A DNA stretch of 64,000 nucleotides from Akkermansiaceae bacterium UBA7331 (GTDB lineage: Bacteria > Verrucomicrobiota > Verrucomicrobiia > Verrucomicrobiales > Akkermansiaceae): positions 1 through 64,000 of the forward strand of contig DKPP01000001.1 of the NCBI GenBank assembly GCA_002471255.1. Direction: 5' to 3'. Below are positions 51,638-61,568 of the stretch, one piece after another. Positions within the stretch are counted from its first letter, which is position 1, and every line of letters starts with the position of its first letter. The notes under the pieces are model-generated. The model was not told where the DNA came from, did not search any database, and was given only the letters and a program-made list of their open reading frames with translations. A program made the position numbers and the translations under genes.

Positions 51638-53182
51638 TTATGATCTTGGCAACGTTAGTAAAAAACAAGCCCCTTTAAGGTTGCCTTGTTCCAAAGTTAA
51701 ATCACCGCCCAATGATCGTGCCGTATCGCGTGCAAATGAAAGCCCTAGTCCAATTCCTGTTTTTTTGCTCAAATCTGCGGACTTGGTTCGTTCGAATGGT
51801 TTAAATACCGATTTTTTATCTTTGCTTGCAATACCGGGTCCGGAATCTTTAAATCGTACTAAAATCTGATTTCGATTTGATTGCACGGTCATTAAAATTT
51901 GCGGAGTTTCATTATGCGCGTATTTGATGGCATTACCTGCCAAATTATCAATAATTTGTTCGATGGCAATGGCATCTGTTTTGATGGGTAAGATACGTAC
52001 CTGATGTGATAAAGCATAGATGAAGCTAAATCCGGCATCTTCTAATCTCTTACGTATTTTATCTGCAATGGGATCGAACAATTCTTCACACGTTACCGTA
52101 TCTTTATTGCGTCGCATTCCTTTGTTTTGCAATTTAGAGTATGCTAAAACATTCTCAATTAAATGATTGAGACGTTTGCACTCACGCTGCATCGTGGCAT
52201 AATATTCCTGTTTTTTATTTTCAGGGACGAGTCCATCTTCTAATAATTCGGTATAAAGCGAAAATGTAGTTAAAGGGGTCCTTAATTCATGAGTGACTGC
52301 AGAGACAAAGGCGCCTTGTCGTTTTTCAAGTTTAAATGCTATTGATATGACCCAAATGATTAACAATGAGCTAAGGAGAATAATGATCCAAATGATGATT
52401 AATGCCCATTCCATCGTGTTGACATAATCAAGGATACTAATAGAAACACAAGGCCCCATTTGGATAGAGAGACGTGCAAATTGAAGAGGAATCGTATCAC
52501 TACCTGCTATGTTTTGATCAACGAGGGAAATTTCAGGATAAGAATCTCGGATGTTTTCAGGTATCTGTAAAAGTAATTGATGTTGATCGATAAGAGCCCC
52601 TTGTACAAAAATACCATTATTGGTGTGAATGGATCTTAATAACCATAATTGATTTGCAATCAGAGTATATTGATAGGTTCCAACATATTGCACAATTGTA
52701 TTTTGGTGGGTAATTGTGCGGTGGGGTGATTGCTTTAAGAAATGAAGAAAGTCCCGATAAAGGGATTTATTTGCTCTCATTTGTTCCGCAACATTTTGCG
52801 GTAGTGCAGGACCCGTAATTGTCCCATTTGGATCAATTTGAAAGAAAGCTTTGACGTATGGTTGATTAGCCGATGTTAAAGGAGATATTTCATATTGTTC
52901 ATCAGTAGTTGGTGGCGAGATTCGTTTGTTGTAAATACGAGAAGCGGCAAATGAAGGCTGATAGAGGTAATAATCGCGTGTTTGTTCCTCTATGAGAAGT
53001 TGATACAGTTTTAAATCGATAATTTGTTGTACCTCATAAGTATATGCTTTAAAGGTATTTTCTTTTTCTACTATTTCAGTCCGTTCCGCTTGCTTGATAA
53101 GGGCAAAACTTACCCAACCCATTGTTCCGTATACGACGGCCAAGGAGATTATAAGCACTAAGACACGCAGTTTTTTATTCAC
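51638..53182 (-). CDS. Membrane sensor histidine kinase
   Basis: Partner of the response regulator immediately upstream (stop and start share 1 nt). TM1 about 8-30, a 235-residue periplasmic sensor region without recognisable motif, TM2 about 268-292, then HisKA with His298 (VTHELRTPLTTF), N-box NLAGNAIKYAHN, G1 DSGPGIA and G2 GIGLGLSFARD. No HAMP domain: TM2 runs almost directly into the dimerisation helix. The signal sensed is unknown. Confidence 0.93.
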   Translation of the reverse strand: MNKKLRVLVLIISLAVVYGTMGWVSFALIKQAERTEIVEKENTFKAYTYEVQQIIDLKLYQLLIEEQTRDYYLYQPSFAASRIYNKRISPPTTDEQYEISPLTSANQPYVKAFFQIDPNGTITGPALPQNVAEQMRANKSLYRDFLHFLKQSPHRTITHQNTIVQYVGTYQYTLIANQLWLLRSIHTNNGIFVQGALIDQHQLLLQIPENIRDSYPEISLVDQNIAGSDTIPLQFARLSIQMGPCVSISILDYVNTMEWALIIIWIIILLSSLLIIWVISIAFKLEKRQGAFVSAVTHELRTPLTTFSLYTELLEDGLVPENKKQEYYATMQRECKRLNHLIENVLAYSKLQNKGMRRNKDTVTCEELFDPIADKIRKRLEDAGFSFIYALSHQVRILPIKTDAIAIEQIIDNLAGNAIKYAHNETPQILMTVQSNRNQILVRFKDSGPGIASKDKKSVFKPFERTKSADLSKKTGIGLGLSFARDTARSLGGDLTLEQGNLKGACFLLTLPRS

Positions 53183-53889
53183 TAATTAGTTTCGTCTGAA
53201 TTCCATCTGTAACCTTGGGAACGTAATGTTTCAAGCGGGGTAGAAGCTTGTTCTCCAAGTTTATCTCGTAATCTCATGATAGTCATTTCAACCGATCTAG
53301 TCTCAGTCAATCGAGGATCCATATCCCAAACTCGGCGTAGTAATTCATCGCGAGTGATAATACGGTCCGGATGAGTCATAAAATACTTAAGTAAGTCGAA
53401 TTCTCGAGTAGTTAAGATAAGAGCATTACCGGAATCAAAACTCAGTTGTCTGGTTTCCAAGTCTAATTGAGCATGAGGGATGCTAGCTGTTTTAACTTGT
53501 TTAGGTCTTTCTGGCGATCTTCTTAAAACGGCTTCTATTCTTGCAAGCAATTCTCTAATGCTAAATGGTTTGACGATGTAGTCATCTGCCCCCAATTTGA
53601 GTCCCATGATGCGGTCTTCCTCTTCACCTTTGGCTGTGAGCATAATGGCCGGCGTGCCTATTTGTTCTTTAGCGATATATTGTAAGACTTCAAAACCGGA
53701 TTTTCGAGGCATTGACACATCTAAAAGTACTAAATCGACATTCTCTCTCATGAGGGCTTCAATAGCATATTGCCCGTCTTCGGCTAAAATTAATTGATAT
53801 CCTGATAATTCCAATGCATCACTTAAAGCTTGTCTGATGCTAGGATCATCTTCTGCCAATAAAATTTTATAATATCCGCCTAAACTCAT
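53182..53889 (-). CDS. OmpR/PhoB-family response regulator
   Basis: Receiver domain with acidic pair Asp14-Asp15 (AEDD), phospho-acceptor Asp57 (LLDVSMP), Thr in MLTAKG and Lys107 (VKPFS). The C-terminal winged helix (about 130-235) has TTREFDLLKYFMTHP and SVEMTIMRLRDKLG. First gene of the two-component operon, co-translated with the kinase. The target genes are unknown; the neighbouring giant protein gene is a possible one. Confidence 0.95.
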   Translation of the reverse strand: MSLGGYYKILLAEDDPSIRQALSDALELSGYQLILAEDGQYAIEALMRENVDLVLLDVSMPRKSGFEVLQYIAKEQIGTPAIMLTAKGEEEDRIMGLKLGADDYIVKPFSIRELLARIEAVLRRSPERPKQVKTASIPHAQLDLETRQLSFDSGNALILTTREFDLLKYFMTHPDRIITRDELLRRVWDMDPRLTETRSVEMTIMRLRDKLGEQASTPLETLRSQGYRWNSDETN

Positions 53890-53963
53890 TATGATAGAAC
53901 TTTAGACAATTTTTACTGTGAAAGATAGTGAAAAGTGTGGAAGTTAGATAACAAGAATATAAC

Positions 53964-54003
53964 AAAAAAATCTCCCTTATTGAATATTATCAATAAGGGA
54001 GAT
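53964..54003 (-). terminator. Terminator of the giant pseudokinase-PDZ gene
   Basis: ATCTCCCTTATTGA/TCAATAAGGGAGAT perfect 14-bp stem, 6-nt loop, then seven T on the minus strand (A-run 53964-53970). Confidence 0.93.
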
Positions 54004-54013
54004 GATAAACTTG

Positions 54014-57000
54014 TTATTTTTTGCCCGAATCTTCTTCTTTATAAACATGAAGTTCGCTTAATTTAATGGAGCCACCCCCATGTACTTTAATGCGAAGTTT
54101 GTTTGTTTGAATCGGGTTAAAGTTGCGGATATTTTTTGGAAATCCGTTACCGGGAAGTGCCGATGCTCGAGTAATATCATCATTTTGATAAAATTGCTTA
54201 ACTGCAGCGTTTTCTCCATGAGTAGCTGCTCCTACGGAACCCCAATAGACCGGAATCCATTTACCGCCCTTATATGCTTCTACTTCAATCTTATGGTGAC
54301 CATTAAGTAATTTAATATCTACGGCTCGGATTAAGCCTTGATTTGCCAGATTGACGCTTAATTCCAAAACGCCATCTTTCGGAATTGGTATTTCCTCGAA
54401 AGTCATCGCATTTTTATCGGTAAGTATATCTGTTTTAATATTTCCCGAATTATTAGAATTAAGGCGGTAATCAAGGATTTCGCTACCTGGTTTTACGAGC
54501 TTTACCTCAGGTACGCGACATTCAAATCCATACCAATCGGTTGCTACTTTGAACATTGCCTGAGAACCCTTCGTAAGAGTCGCATCGTTAGGAGTTACCC
54601 ATTTGATCGTTTTCTTATCTTTATTGAGATTATCTTGTACCCAAATTTGATTGCCCTGAGAAGCTGCTGAAATATAAGTTCCATCAATTAATCGGAATGA
54701 GCAACCCCAGTTACCATGATCTTGTATCAATTTTCCAGGTACCCAAAGTGTTCTATCATTTGCAACTGATCGAGTTTTTTCGCCACAACCAACTTCAAAT
54801 GATCCAATAGTAAGAGGTCTCTTATATTCAATCTTAACATCGCCAATTTTCATTTTTATATTGGCAGTAAGTTCTTTAGGTTCTTTGATGTCGGATCCGT
54901 TAATTTTGTCTTCTTTTTTGAATACATCCCAATCACCACCAAATTTGCTTGATTGATCCCAAGTGACTGAATCAAACGGCACAAGACCTGATCCACCTTC
55001 GATTTTAATCTCTCCGGAAAATGGAGTCACATATTTTTGATCATTGGCAGATCGTTCCTGATTATCTCTAAGACCGTAGTTTTTACCGCTAAATGGACGC
55101 TGAATTTCAAAACAATATTTGAAAGAATCAAAGCCACCGTTCTCAGGTTCCAAATTAATCATTACATTCACACCGAGGATCATTTCGGCACAATATGCTT
55201 TGGTTAATTCATTAACGCCTGAAAGAGCAAGAATGTCTTTGGCAATCTTTGGTGCTTTTTCTTTCATGATATCCAAAACAGGATATCGGCAACCTTGCTT
55301 CACAGGTATCTTCTTCATTTCAGCTATGGCTGACTTTAATGAAGCAGGCGAATTTGCACCCAATGCTGCTGAGGCTAAACTCCAATTTCTCAATGATGTT
55401 TGATAGAATCGTGATTCCGTATCCAACACAGCCGGTACGTCCCTAAATTTCTTTGCCTTATGTTCAGGTTTGCCGGTAATAGCTAGATTTTCTCTATCTG
55501 CGCATAATGCAATGACCCATGCTGCGGTACGGATATAAATGCCAAGTACCCCATCGGCTGTCATTAATTCCGTACGGTTTGGATTATAAACCATACCCGA
55601 ATCAAATGATCTCAAAAGAGTCATTTTCCATCTGAATGATTCCATTTCACGATAGTATGCTTCAGGCGATGCGAACCAGAATGAAGGGAAGGCTGATATC
55701 ACGGATAAGGTTTCTGAAGAGTGACCTTGGTCGCTACCGCCGGATGGACCTTTTCCGTACATGATATTGCTATTTTTTACATATAAAGCGGGACCACCAA
55801 CTACTCTTGATGCCAAATAATATGGACCATGTCGACCGGAATAGCTACCACCGCATTCCATGTCCGGATCAAAGGTGAAACGTTCTGTTTTTCGTCCATA
55901 TGGTCCCATACCCGTAGGGCAGAGTTCTTGTGCTTTATCTAGCATTTTTTCTAATACACCATCTTCCACTCTCGCTGGCGTTTTGCTAGCTAAAGCTAAG
56001 AATAAAGTCATGCTCGAACCACCGATACTCACGCCGGTACCTGCGTATCCCGGGTGAATACCATGACCGGTAACGAAATCACCATATAAAACTTCGCTTT
56101 TCATGCGTTTTACACCATTAGATATGGCAGGTAAAACAGAAGTATCTTTAAATCTCAGATAATACTCGCATAAGAAAACGCCTGCCTGTGCTTGTGGTAC
56201 GGACCACCAACTATGTGCACCACCGAAGGCTACATAATGTGCTGCTTTTTTGATAGCATCATTGTATTTAGGATCACCGGTAGCCATCATGGCTAAAGCA
56301 GCCATTGCCGTATCATAGTTATTATCACAATACCCCCCTGGTCGATCCCAAGAACCGTTCTCTTTTTGTTGTGCTAATAGCCATTCGCAAAGCATCGTTA
56401 CAATGGCTTTGGATTTAGAGCAATTTTTAGGAAATCCTTCAGCAAATGTGCCGATTTTCGGGATTTTAAAATTGACGTTCTTTGCCAATTTTAAAATTGG
56501 TTCAGGAATGCCCATCATTCCGCCTTTTTTCACCGTTACGCCTACACTAGCTGCACCGCCTTTGATGCCTTTTGCGTGAAAAGTCCATTCACCTTGTGCC
56601 GGTGCTTTAAAGGCTAAGGTTGATGAGGCATGGGCTGGCCAAGACTTGGTTTTTTCGTTATAAGCACTTGCTCCATAGCCTACGCTATAATCAATTTGTG
56701 TATTAGCAGTAAGATTGATGGTTCCTTTAGGTCCGGTGAATTTTACATCTTCCCAATCAAAGCCATCAGAGCCTATTCCGTTTCCTCCATCATCAACAAT
56801 GAGTTGAATGCTTTCGTTAGGCTTCAATTTAACTGATACCTCGACCGGTTCTTGTACCTTTTCTACTCGTTGTACTTGTTCCCAGAAATTGGGCATTTTA
56901 TCAAATTTAGGTAAATCCTTAGGTTTGATAACGGTCAAAGTAATAGATCCTTTGCCTTCCGCCTTGTCTAACAAAAGTCCGGCATGCAAATCGAGGCCTC

Positions 57001-58225
57001 TTTTGTTTTGGTTGATGTAAGGGCCATATGGGAGCTTCATCGATGAAGCTGATTGGAAGGGTTCCTTATCTATGGCTATGATATAGTCACCTTCTTCTAT
57101 GTGCTTATCGGCAGGAGATCCGCTAATAACATTAGTAACCTTATACATATTGATGCACATATTACCATCTGCATCTAATAATTCTTTAGGGTATAATGAT
57201 TTGAAATTAGAAAATTGGTTCCAAGTTTTATCTAACTGAACGGCTCGTATGCCTAATGGACCAAATGTTGTAATATAGCGCGAAGCAAATTGTTCATCAT
57301 CGGTATTAAACCATCCTTGCTCAACGTTTTCGTATTGGCTTTTCCACTGGTTGAGTGGCATTGGTTTTGCATATTGCTTGATGAATGCGGAAATAGCGGA
57401 AGGATCAGCTTTAGATGATTTATTATTACCTTTTTTAGATGATTTATTGTTATTAAAATCTTCTAAATTCAAAGTTACGACATCTTCTTCCTTTGTTTCT
57501 GGTACTTCTGGCTCTTTTTCCGTAACGATTGTCGGCTCATTATGATTTTCGACAACAATTTCTTCTCTAGGCTCTTGCGTTGTATCCTGTACCGGCTTTA
57601 TTTTCGGAATAGATGCTTCTTTTTCCTTTGAAATTGTAGATGTTTTTGAATCGGATTTTAATTTTGGTTTTTCCTCCGTAGGTGCTGGATTCGACTCTTT
57701 TTCTGTTGCCGATTGTGATGTAAAATAATCATAACCAAAATAAGCACCTGCACCTAAAATGGCTAAAAGGAAAATTGGAGCAGCAGCGCTTTTTTTCTTT
57801 TTTGCTGGAACCGGAATTTTGGTGAAAGCTCGATTTGCTATTGGTTGTTGAGGGGTAGCCTTTAGCGACGATAGTTGAGGTTGATTGGAAACAGGTGATA
57901 TTACAGCCTTTTTATTTTTAATATAAAATACTGTTCCCAACTCTGACATTTGAAGTTGCGATTGGGGGCTAAACTCCTGGTCAAATTGGTTTTTGAGTAC
58001 CATTAATTGTTGATAAGTATTTTCATCATCAGCATAACGTACTTTGTGAGATTCGGAATCACGAACTGCCAATTGATTAGGGAAAAATTCAATTAAATCA
58101 ACTCTTGAGCCTGCCGGGTCAGTAGCTTCATATATATTGTATAAATCAGTGGATCCTTCAAGGGATAATATAAAATATCCGTTGATAACGAATCCGTTGG
58201 GAAGTGTGTTGTTATGATTTATCAT
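54014..58225 (-). CDS. Membrane-anchored pseudokinase N-lobe / PDZ / alpha-alpha-toroid protein, 1403 aa
   Basis: I use ATG 58225 (the frame extends to a TTG at 58240). Order by residue. About 8-100: a segment resembling the N-lobe of bacterial Ser/Thr kinases; GYFILSLEG...IYEATDPAGSRVDLIEFFPNQLAVRD parallels GYRIxxxLG...TYLAxDxxxGRRVAIKEFFPxxLAVRD, but the VAIK lysine is lost (VDLI, 42-45), the Gly loop is degenerate and no C-lobe exists. 143-168: KKKK then one TM helix. 170-270: charged linker. About 320-440: PDZ (VISGSPADKHIEEGDYIIAID). About 450-580: beta-sandwich-like. About 605-985: prenyltransferase-like alpha/alpha toroid (WLLAQQKENGSWDRPGG). End: discoidin-like. I recall such PDZ-toroid proteins as DUF6288 (unverified). 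No enzyme activity is assigned. Confidence 0.72.
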   Translation of the reverse strand: MINHNNTLPNGFVINGYFILSLEGSTDLYNIYEATDPAGSRVDLIEFFPNQLAVRDSESHKVRYADDENTYQQLMVLKNQFDQEFSPQSQLQMSELGTVFYIKNKKAVISPVSNQPQLSSLKATPQQPIANRAFTKIPVPAKKKKSAAAPIFLLAILGAGAYFGYDYFTSQSATEKESNPAPTEEKPKLKSDSKTSTISKEKEASIPKIKPVQDTTQEPREEIVVENHNEPTIVTEKEPEVPETKEEDVVTLNLEDFNNNKSSKKGNNKSSKADPSAISAFIKQYAKPMPLNQWKSQYENVEQGWFNTDDEQFASRYITTFGPLGIRAVQLDKTWNQFSNFKSLYPKELLDADGNMCINMYKVTNVISGSPADKHIEEGDYIIAIDKEPFQSASSMKLPYGPYINQNKRGLDLHAGLLLDKAEGKGSITLTVIKPKDLPKFDKMPNFWEQVQRVEKVQEPVEVSVKLKPNESIQLIVDDGGNGIGSDGFDWEDVKFTGPKGTINLTANTQIDYSVGYGASAYNEKTKSWPAHASSTLAFKAPAQGEWTFHAKGIKGGAASVGVTVKKGGMMGIPEPILKLAKNVNFKIPKIGTFAEGFPKNCSKSKAIVTMLCEWLLAQQKENGSWDRPGGYCDNNYDTAMAALAMMATGDPKYNDAIKKAAHYVAFGGAHSWWSVPQAQAGVFLCEYYLRFKDTSVLPAISNGVKRMKSEVLYGDFVTGHGIHPGYAGTGVSIGGSSMTLFLALASKTPARVEDGVLEKMLDKAQELCPTGMGPYGRKTERFTFDPDMECGGSYSGRHGPYYLASRVVGGPALYVKNSNIMYGKGPSGGSDQGHSSETLSVISAFPSFWFASPEAYYREMESFRWKMTLLRSFDSGMVYNPNRTELMTADGVLGIYIRTAAWVIALCADRENLAITGKPEHKAKKFRDVPAVLDTESRFYQTSLRNWSLASAALGANSPASLKSAIAEMKKIPVKQGCRYPVLDIMKEKAPKIAKDILALSGVNELTKAYCAEMILGVNVMINLEPENGGFDSFKYCFEIQRPFSGKNYGLRDNQERSANDQKYVTPFSGEIKIEGGSGLVPFDSVTWDQSSKFGGDWDVFKKEDKINGSDIKEPKELTANIKMKIGDVKIEYKRPLTIGSFEVGCGEKTRSVANDRTLWVPGKLIQDHGNWGCSFRLIDGTYISAASQGNQIWVQDNLNKDKKTIKWVTPNDATLTKGSQAMFKVATDWYGFECRVPEVKLVKPGSEILDYRLNSNNSGNIKTDILTDKNAMTFEEIPIPKDGVLELSVNLANQGLIRAVDIKLLNGHHKIEVEAYKGGKWIPVYWGSVGAATHGENAAVKQFYQNDDITRASALPGNGFPKNIRNFNPIQTNKLRIKVHGGGSIKLSELHVYKEEDSGKK

Positions 58226-58396
58226 AAGGCTCAAGGACAATATCGCCGTGATGTTATAATATTTGCCTCACAAATCAATTGAAAAAGTTTCTCAAAATAA
58301 TGTCTAAGATGTGTTATATTTTGCTTGCTTTATTGTTTTTACTTTGTAGAAAAGGTAGCTCACCCATTTGCATATATACACTATAAGATTTCAACC

Positions 58397-59710
58397 ATGT
58401 CTTTAGATATTAGAATCGACGCTTTGCAGTATCATGCTCAACCGCGTCCGGGGAAGATGGAAACACTGCCTTGTAAGCCTTGTTTTACCCAAAGGGATTT
58501 GACTTTAGCTTATTCACCTGGAGTCGCCGAACCTTGTTTAAGGATTGAAGAAGACCCCTCCTTAAGTTCATTATACACAGGCAAATCTAATTTAGTCGGC
58601 GTCATTTCTAATGGCACTGCCGTATTAGGTTTAGGAAATATCGGACCAGATGCATCAAAGCCTGTGATGGAAGGCAAAGCGATGCTCTTTAAAATATTTG
58701 CAGATATTGACGTATTCGATATCGAGCTTAATGTTAAAGAGCCTGAGCAACTCATTCAGGTTATTAAGACAATGGAACCAACCTTTGGAGCAATTAATTT
58801 AGAAGATATTAAAGCTCCGGAGTGTTTCATGGTGGAAGAACGCTTGAAAGAGGAAATGAATATTCCTGTCTTTCACGATGACCAACATGGTACGGCTGTT
58901 ATTTCGGGAGCTGCTTTACTCAATGCTGCAGAATTGACTCATCGTGAGTTGTCAAAGATGAAATGTGTCGTCGTTGGCGCAGGTGCAGCTGGTATTGCTT
59001 GTGCTAAATTTTATATGTCATTGGGTATTAAACGTGAGAATATTTATATGTTTGATACGCAAGGTTTGATCCATGTCGGCAGAAACAATTTGCATTCTTC
59101 TAAAGCTCAATTCGCTCAAGAATCTGACTGCAGTCTTGAAGAAGCATTGACCGGAGCAGATATTTTCTTGGGTTTATCTAAAAAAGGATTGCTTACACAA
59201 TCTATGGTAAAACTTATGGCTCCTTCACCAATTATCTTTGCTTGTGCTAATCCTGATCCGGAAATTACTTATGCAGAAGCAAAAGAAGCTCGTCCCGATT
59301 GTATTATGGGCTCAGGTCGTTCAGATTGGCCGAACCAAGTAAATAATGTTTCATGTTTCCCATTTATTTTCCGTGCCGCATTAGACGTGCATGCAACGGA
59401 GATTAATGAACAAATGAAGATTGCTGCGGCTCGTTCTTTAGCTGATTTGGCTAAGGAACCTGTGCCTCAAAGCATTATTGATGCTTATGGTGGTGATGAA
59501 TTCAGCTTTGGTATTGATTACGTTATTCCTAAACCTATCGACCCACGCATCATTGAATGGCAATCTCCTGCCGTAGCTAGAGCAGCTATGGTGTCAGGTG
59601 TAGCTCAAGCACCAATTCGTGATATGGAAGCATATCGCCTTGAGCTTCGTAAACGCATTGATGCTGTTCATGCGCGTACGAAGTGTGTAGTGGAGAGTTA
59701 CAATCAATAA
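58397..59710 (+). CDS. maeB: NAD(P)-dependent malic enzyme (no PTA domain)
   Basis: Oxidative decarboxylation of malate to pyruvate. Start ATG 58397 (MSLDIRIDALQYHAQP); the frame from 58325 adds hydrophobic residues without homology. Catalytic Tyr in LAYSPGVAEPC, Lys in MEGKAMLFK, metal site in FHDDQHGTA, NAD(P) fold VVGAGAAGIACAKFY. 437 aa is the malic domain alone, without the phosphotransacetylase-like C-terminal half of E. coli MaeB. Cofactor cannot be read with certainty. Terminator follows. Confidence 0.92.
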   Translation: MSLDIRIDALQYHAQPRPGKMETLPCKPCFTQRDLTLAYSPGVAEPCLRIEEDPSLSSLYTGKSNLVGVISNGTAVLGLGNIGPDASKPVMEGKAMLFKIFADIDVFDIELNVKEPEQLIQVIKTMEPTFGAINLEDIKAPECFMVEERLKEEMNIPVFHDDQHGTAVISGAALLNAAELTHRELSKMKCVVVGAGAAGIACAKFYMSLGIKRENIYMFDTQGLIHVGRNNLHSSKAQFAQESDCSLEEALTGADIFLGLSKKGLLTQSMVKLMAPSPIIFACANPDPEITYAEAKEARPDCIMGSGRSDWPNQVNNVSCFPFIFRAALDVHATEINEQMKIAAARSLADLAKEPVPQSIIDAYGGDEFSFGIDYVIPKPIDPRIIEWQSPAVARAAMVSGVAQAPIRDMEAYRLELRKRIDAVHARTKCVVESYNQ

Positions 59711-59731
59711 TTAATTTTCTTATTAACGTAC

Positions 59732-59777
59732 AAAGAGCTGTCTGTTCGGTTGTTGCCGATGGACAGCTCTTTTTTAT
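59732..59777 (+). terminator. Terminator of the malic enzyme gene
   Basis: AAAGAGCTGTC...GACAGCTCTTT stem with further inner pairing (TCGG/CCGA), followed by T-run. Confidence 0.88.
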
Positions 59778-59789
59778 TATAATAAAGAA

Positions 59790-61421
59790 TTATCGACGTG
59801 CTCGTTTTAAAACTTTATCCACAGCCATCATAAGCTCCGGTGTTTTAAATATCCACGATAGCCCAAGATACACAATGCCACCTACCGTTACAACTGAGCA
59901 GAATAAAAATAAACGGTAGAAAAATCCTTGATAAACAAAATCCTGCATAAACCATAATTTGGCAAAATAGTAAACGATAGCCATGCCTAAGGATGCCACT
60001 ACTACTTTTGTAAGGCTTATACATAAATCCTTACCTCCAATGCTACCAAGATGATTTCTCAAATAGAAGAAGTAGAATAAGAATGTGAAGGTTGTGACTA
60101 CTGATGTCGTTAACGCAAGCCATGAGGCATCTGTGTGTAGTACGTAAACAAAATAATAATTCAGACTTAAGCTGATGCTTAAAGATATGGCAGCTACAAT
60201 AAGTGGTACCCATTTTTTCTCAAGAGCGAGCAAAACAGGTTGGACTACTTTTGTTCCTGCATAGCCAATTAATCCTATTGAATAAGCTGATAAGACTTGT
60301 CCCATATAGGCCGATGCATTTTCATTAAACTGGCCTCGTTGATAAGCCAAAGAAATAATTTCAGTACCTAATATACCCAAAACAACGACGCTTGGAATCG
60401 CGAAGAATGCTACCAATTTCATCGCTCCGGCTACTTGTTCCGCGATAGTGGATTGTTTCTTTTCTGCGATCAATTTCGCTATAGTGGGTAATACGACCAT
60501 GCCGGTTGCTACGCCGAATAATCCGACCGGTAATTGCCAGATTCTAAAAGCACCAGTTAATGCCACCACTGAACCTTCCTGTAGATCTAATGCGAATCCG
60601 GTGTTAATAAAAACGTTGAATTGAGTCACACCGGAAGCCACTACTGAAGGGATCATAAGTGCCCAAATACGGCGAACTTCTGCTCCTTTCCAATGAAAGT
60701 TAAGTTTCCATCGAAAACCGGTTTTCCGTAATGCCGGTAATTGCACCGCCATTTGAGCAATGCCACCTAGGGTGACGCCAATAGCAAAACCATAAAGTGC
60801 CTGTGGACCAAAGTTCGGATCCATATAATAACCGAGCCCAAGCCCAATCAATACGGATGTAATGTTAAATGCTGCGGAAGCCAACATGGGTAAACCGAAT
60901 TTACCAAACATGTTTAATGCCCCCATGATTAAGGCTGATAGCGAGGCAAATCCTATGAATGGCCACATAATTTGGTTAAGTCCGACTGCCAATCCCATGA
61001 AGTCATAGTCGCTATGTTGTGGCTCACCTAAATCACTTCCATATAATAATTGCATGATTGGGCCTGCAAAACATATACCTAGTGTAATGATAACGAGCAT
61101 GAGAGATGAGAGTTGAGTCGCTATCTTCTGGGTTAGCTCCCATGTAGCCTCGTCTCCTTCTGTGGATTTTGTTTTTGTCGCTACACTTGTATAAGATTGA
61201 GAAAGAGCTCCTTCTGCAAACAAATCTCGCAAAAGATTAGGAATACGAAATGCCGTATAAAATGCATCTAATACTCCTTTATCGCCAAAGAGGGCCATGT
61301 AAACCATTTCTCGGATCATTCCGGTAATACGGCAGGCAAAAATGGCAGCCGTAGCGATCATACTGTTTTTCATTAAAGACATGAGGGAAATCTTTGGCTT
61401 GGGTGGGTAAATCCCGCGCAT
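59790..61421 (-). CDS. murJ: Lipid II flippase MurJ (MviN)
   Basis: Moves lipid II to the periplasmic face for peptidoglycan synthesis; MOP-superfamily membrane protein with about 14 helices. Conserved N-terminal block ITGMIREMVYMALFGDKGVLDAFYTAFRIPNLLRDLFAEGALS is unmistakable (the Arg-rich GxxRE and FRIPN...R.LF.EGA motifs). 543 aa. Internal Met at 61382 or 61373 could be the true start, since homologous text begins there. Converges with the malic enzyme gene. Confidence 0.96.
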   Translation of the reverse strand: MRGIYPPKPKISLMSLMKNSMIATAAIFACRITGMIREMVYMALFGDKGVLDAFYTAFRIPNLLRDLFAEGALSQSYTSVATKTKSTEGDEATWELTQKIATQLSSLMLVIITLGICFAGPIMQLLYGSDLGEPQHSDYDFMGLAVGLNQIMWPFIGFASLSALIMGALNMFGKFGLPMLASAAFNITSVLIGLGLGYYMDPNFGPQALYGFAIGVTLGGIAQMAVQLPALRKTGFRWKLNFHWKGAEVRRIWALMIPSVVASGVTQFNVFINTGFALDLQEGSVVALTGAFRIWQLPVGLFGVATGMVVLPTIAKLIAEKKQSTIAEQVAGAMKLVAFFAIPSVVVLGILGTEIISLAYQRGQFNENASAYMGQVLSAYSIGLIGYAGTKVVQPVLLALEKKWVPLIVAAISLSISLSLNYYFVYVLHTDASWLALTTSVVTTFTFLFYFFYLRNHLGSIGGKDLCISLTKVVVASLGMAIVYYFAKLWFMQDFVYQGFFYRLFLFCSVVTVGGIVYLGLSWIFKTPELMMAVDKVLKRARR

Positions 61422-61568
61422 TGTCCTACACTATCAGGTATTTGGCAAGAATCGATATTGCTAAGATTTAGAAGACACGTAATTCTTTGATTAACAAGTT
61501 AACGAAATAGATTGAAAATGAAATAACATTCCTTATTATTGATCGCGTATTAATTAACTCATATTTCT

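Noticed and set aside
59812..59820. TTATCCACA, a perfect DnaA-box match
   Set aside because: Single copy within the murJ coding sequence; no cluster, no AT-rich unwinding region and no dnaA/dnaN nearby, so not an origin.
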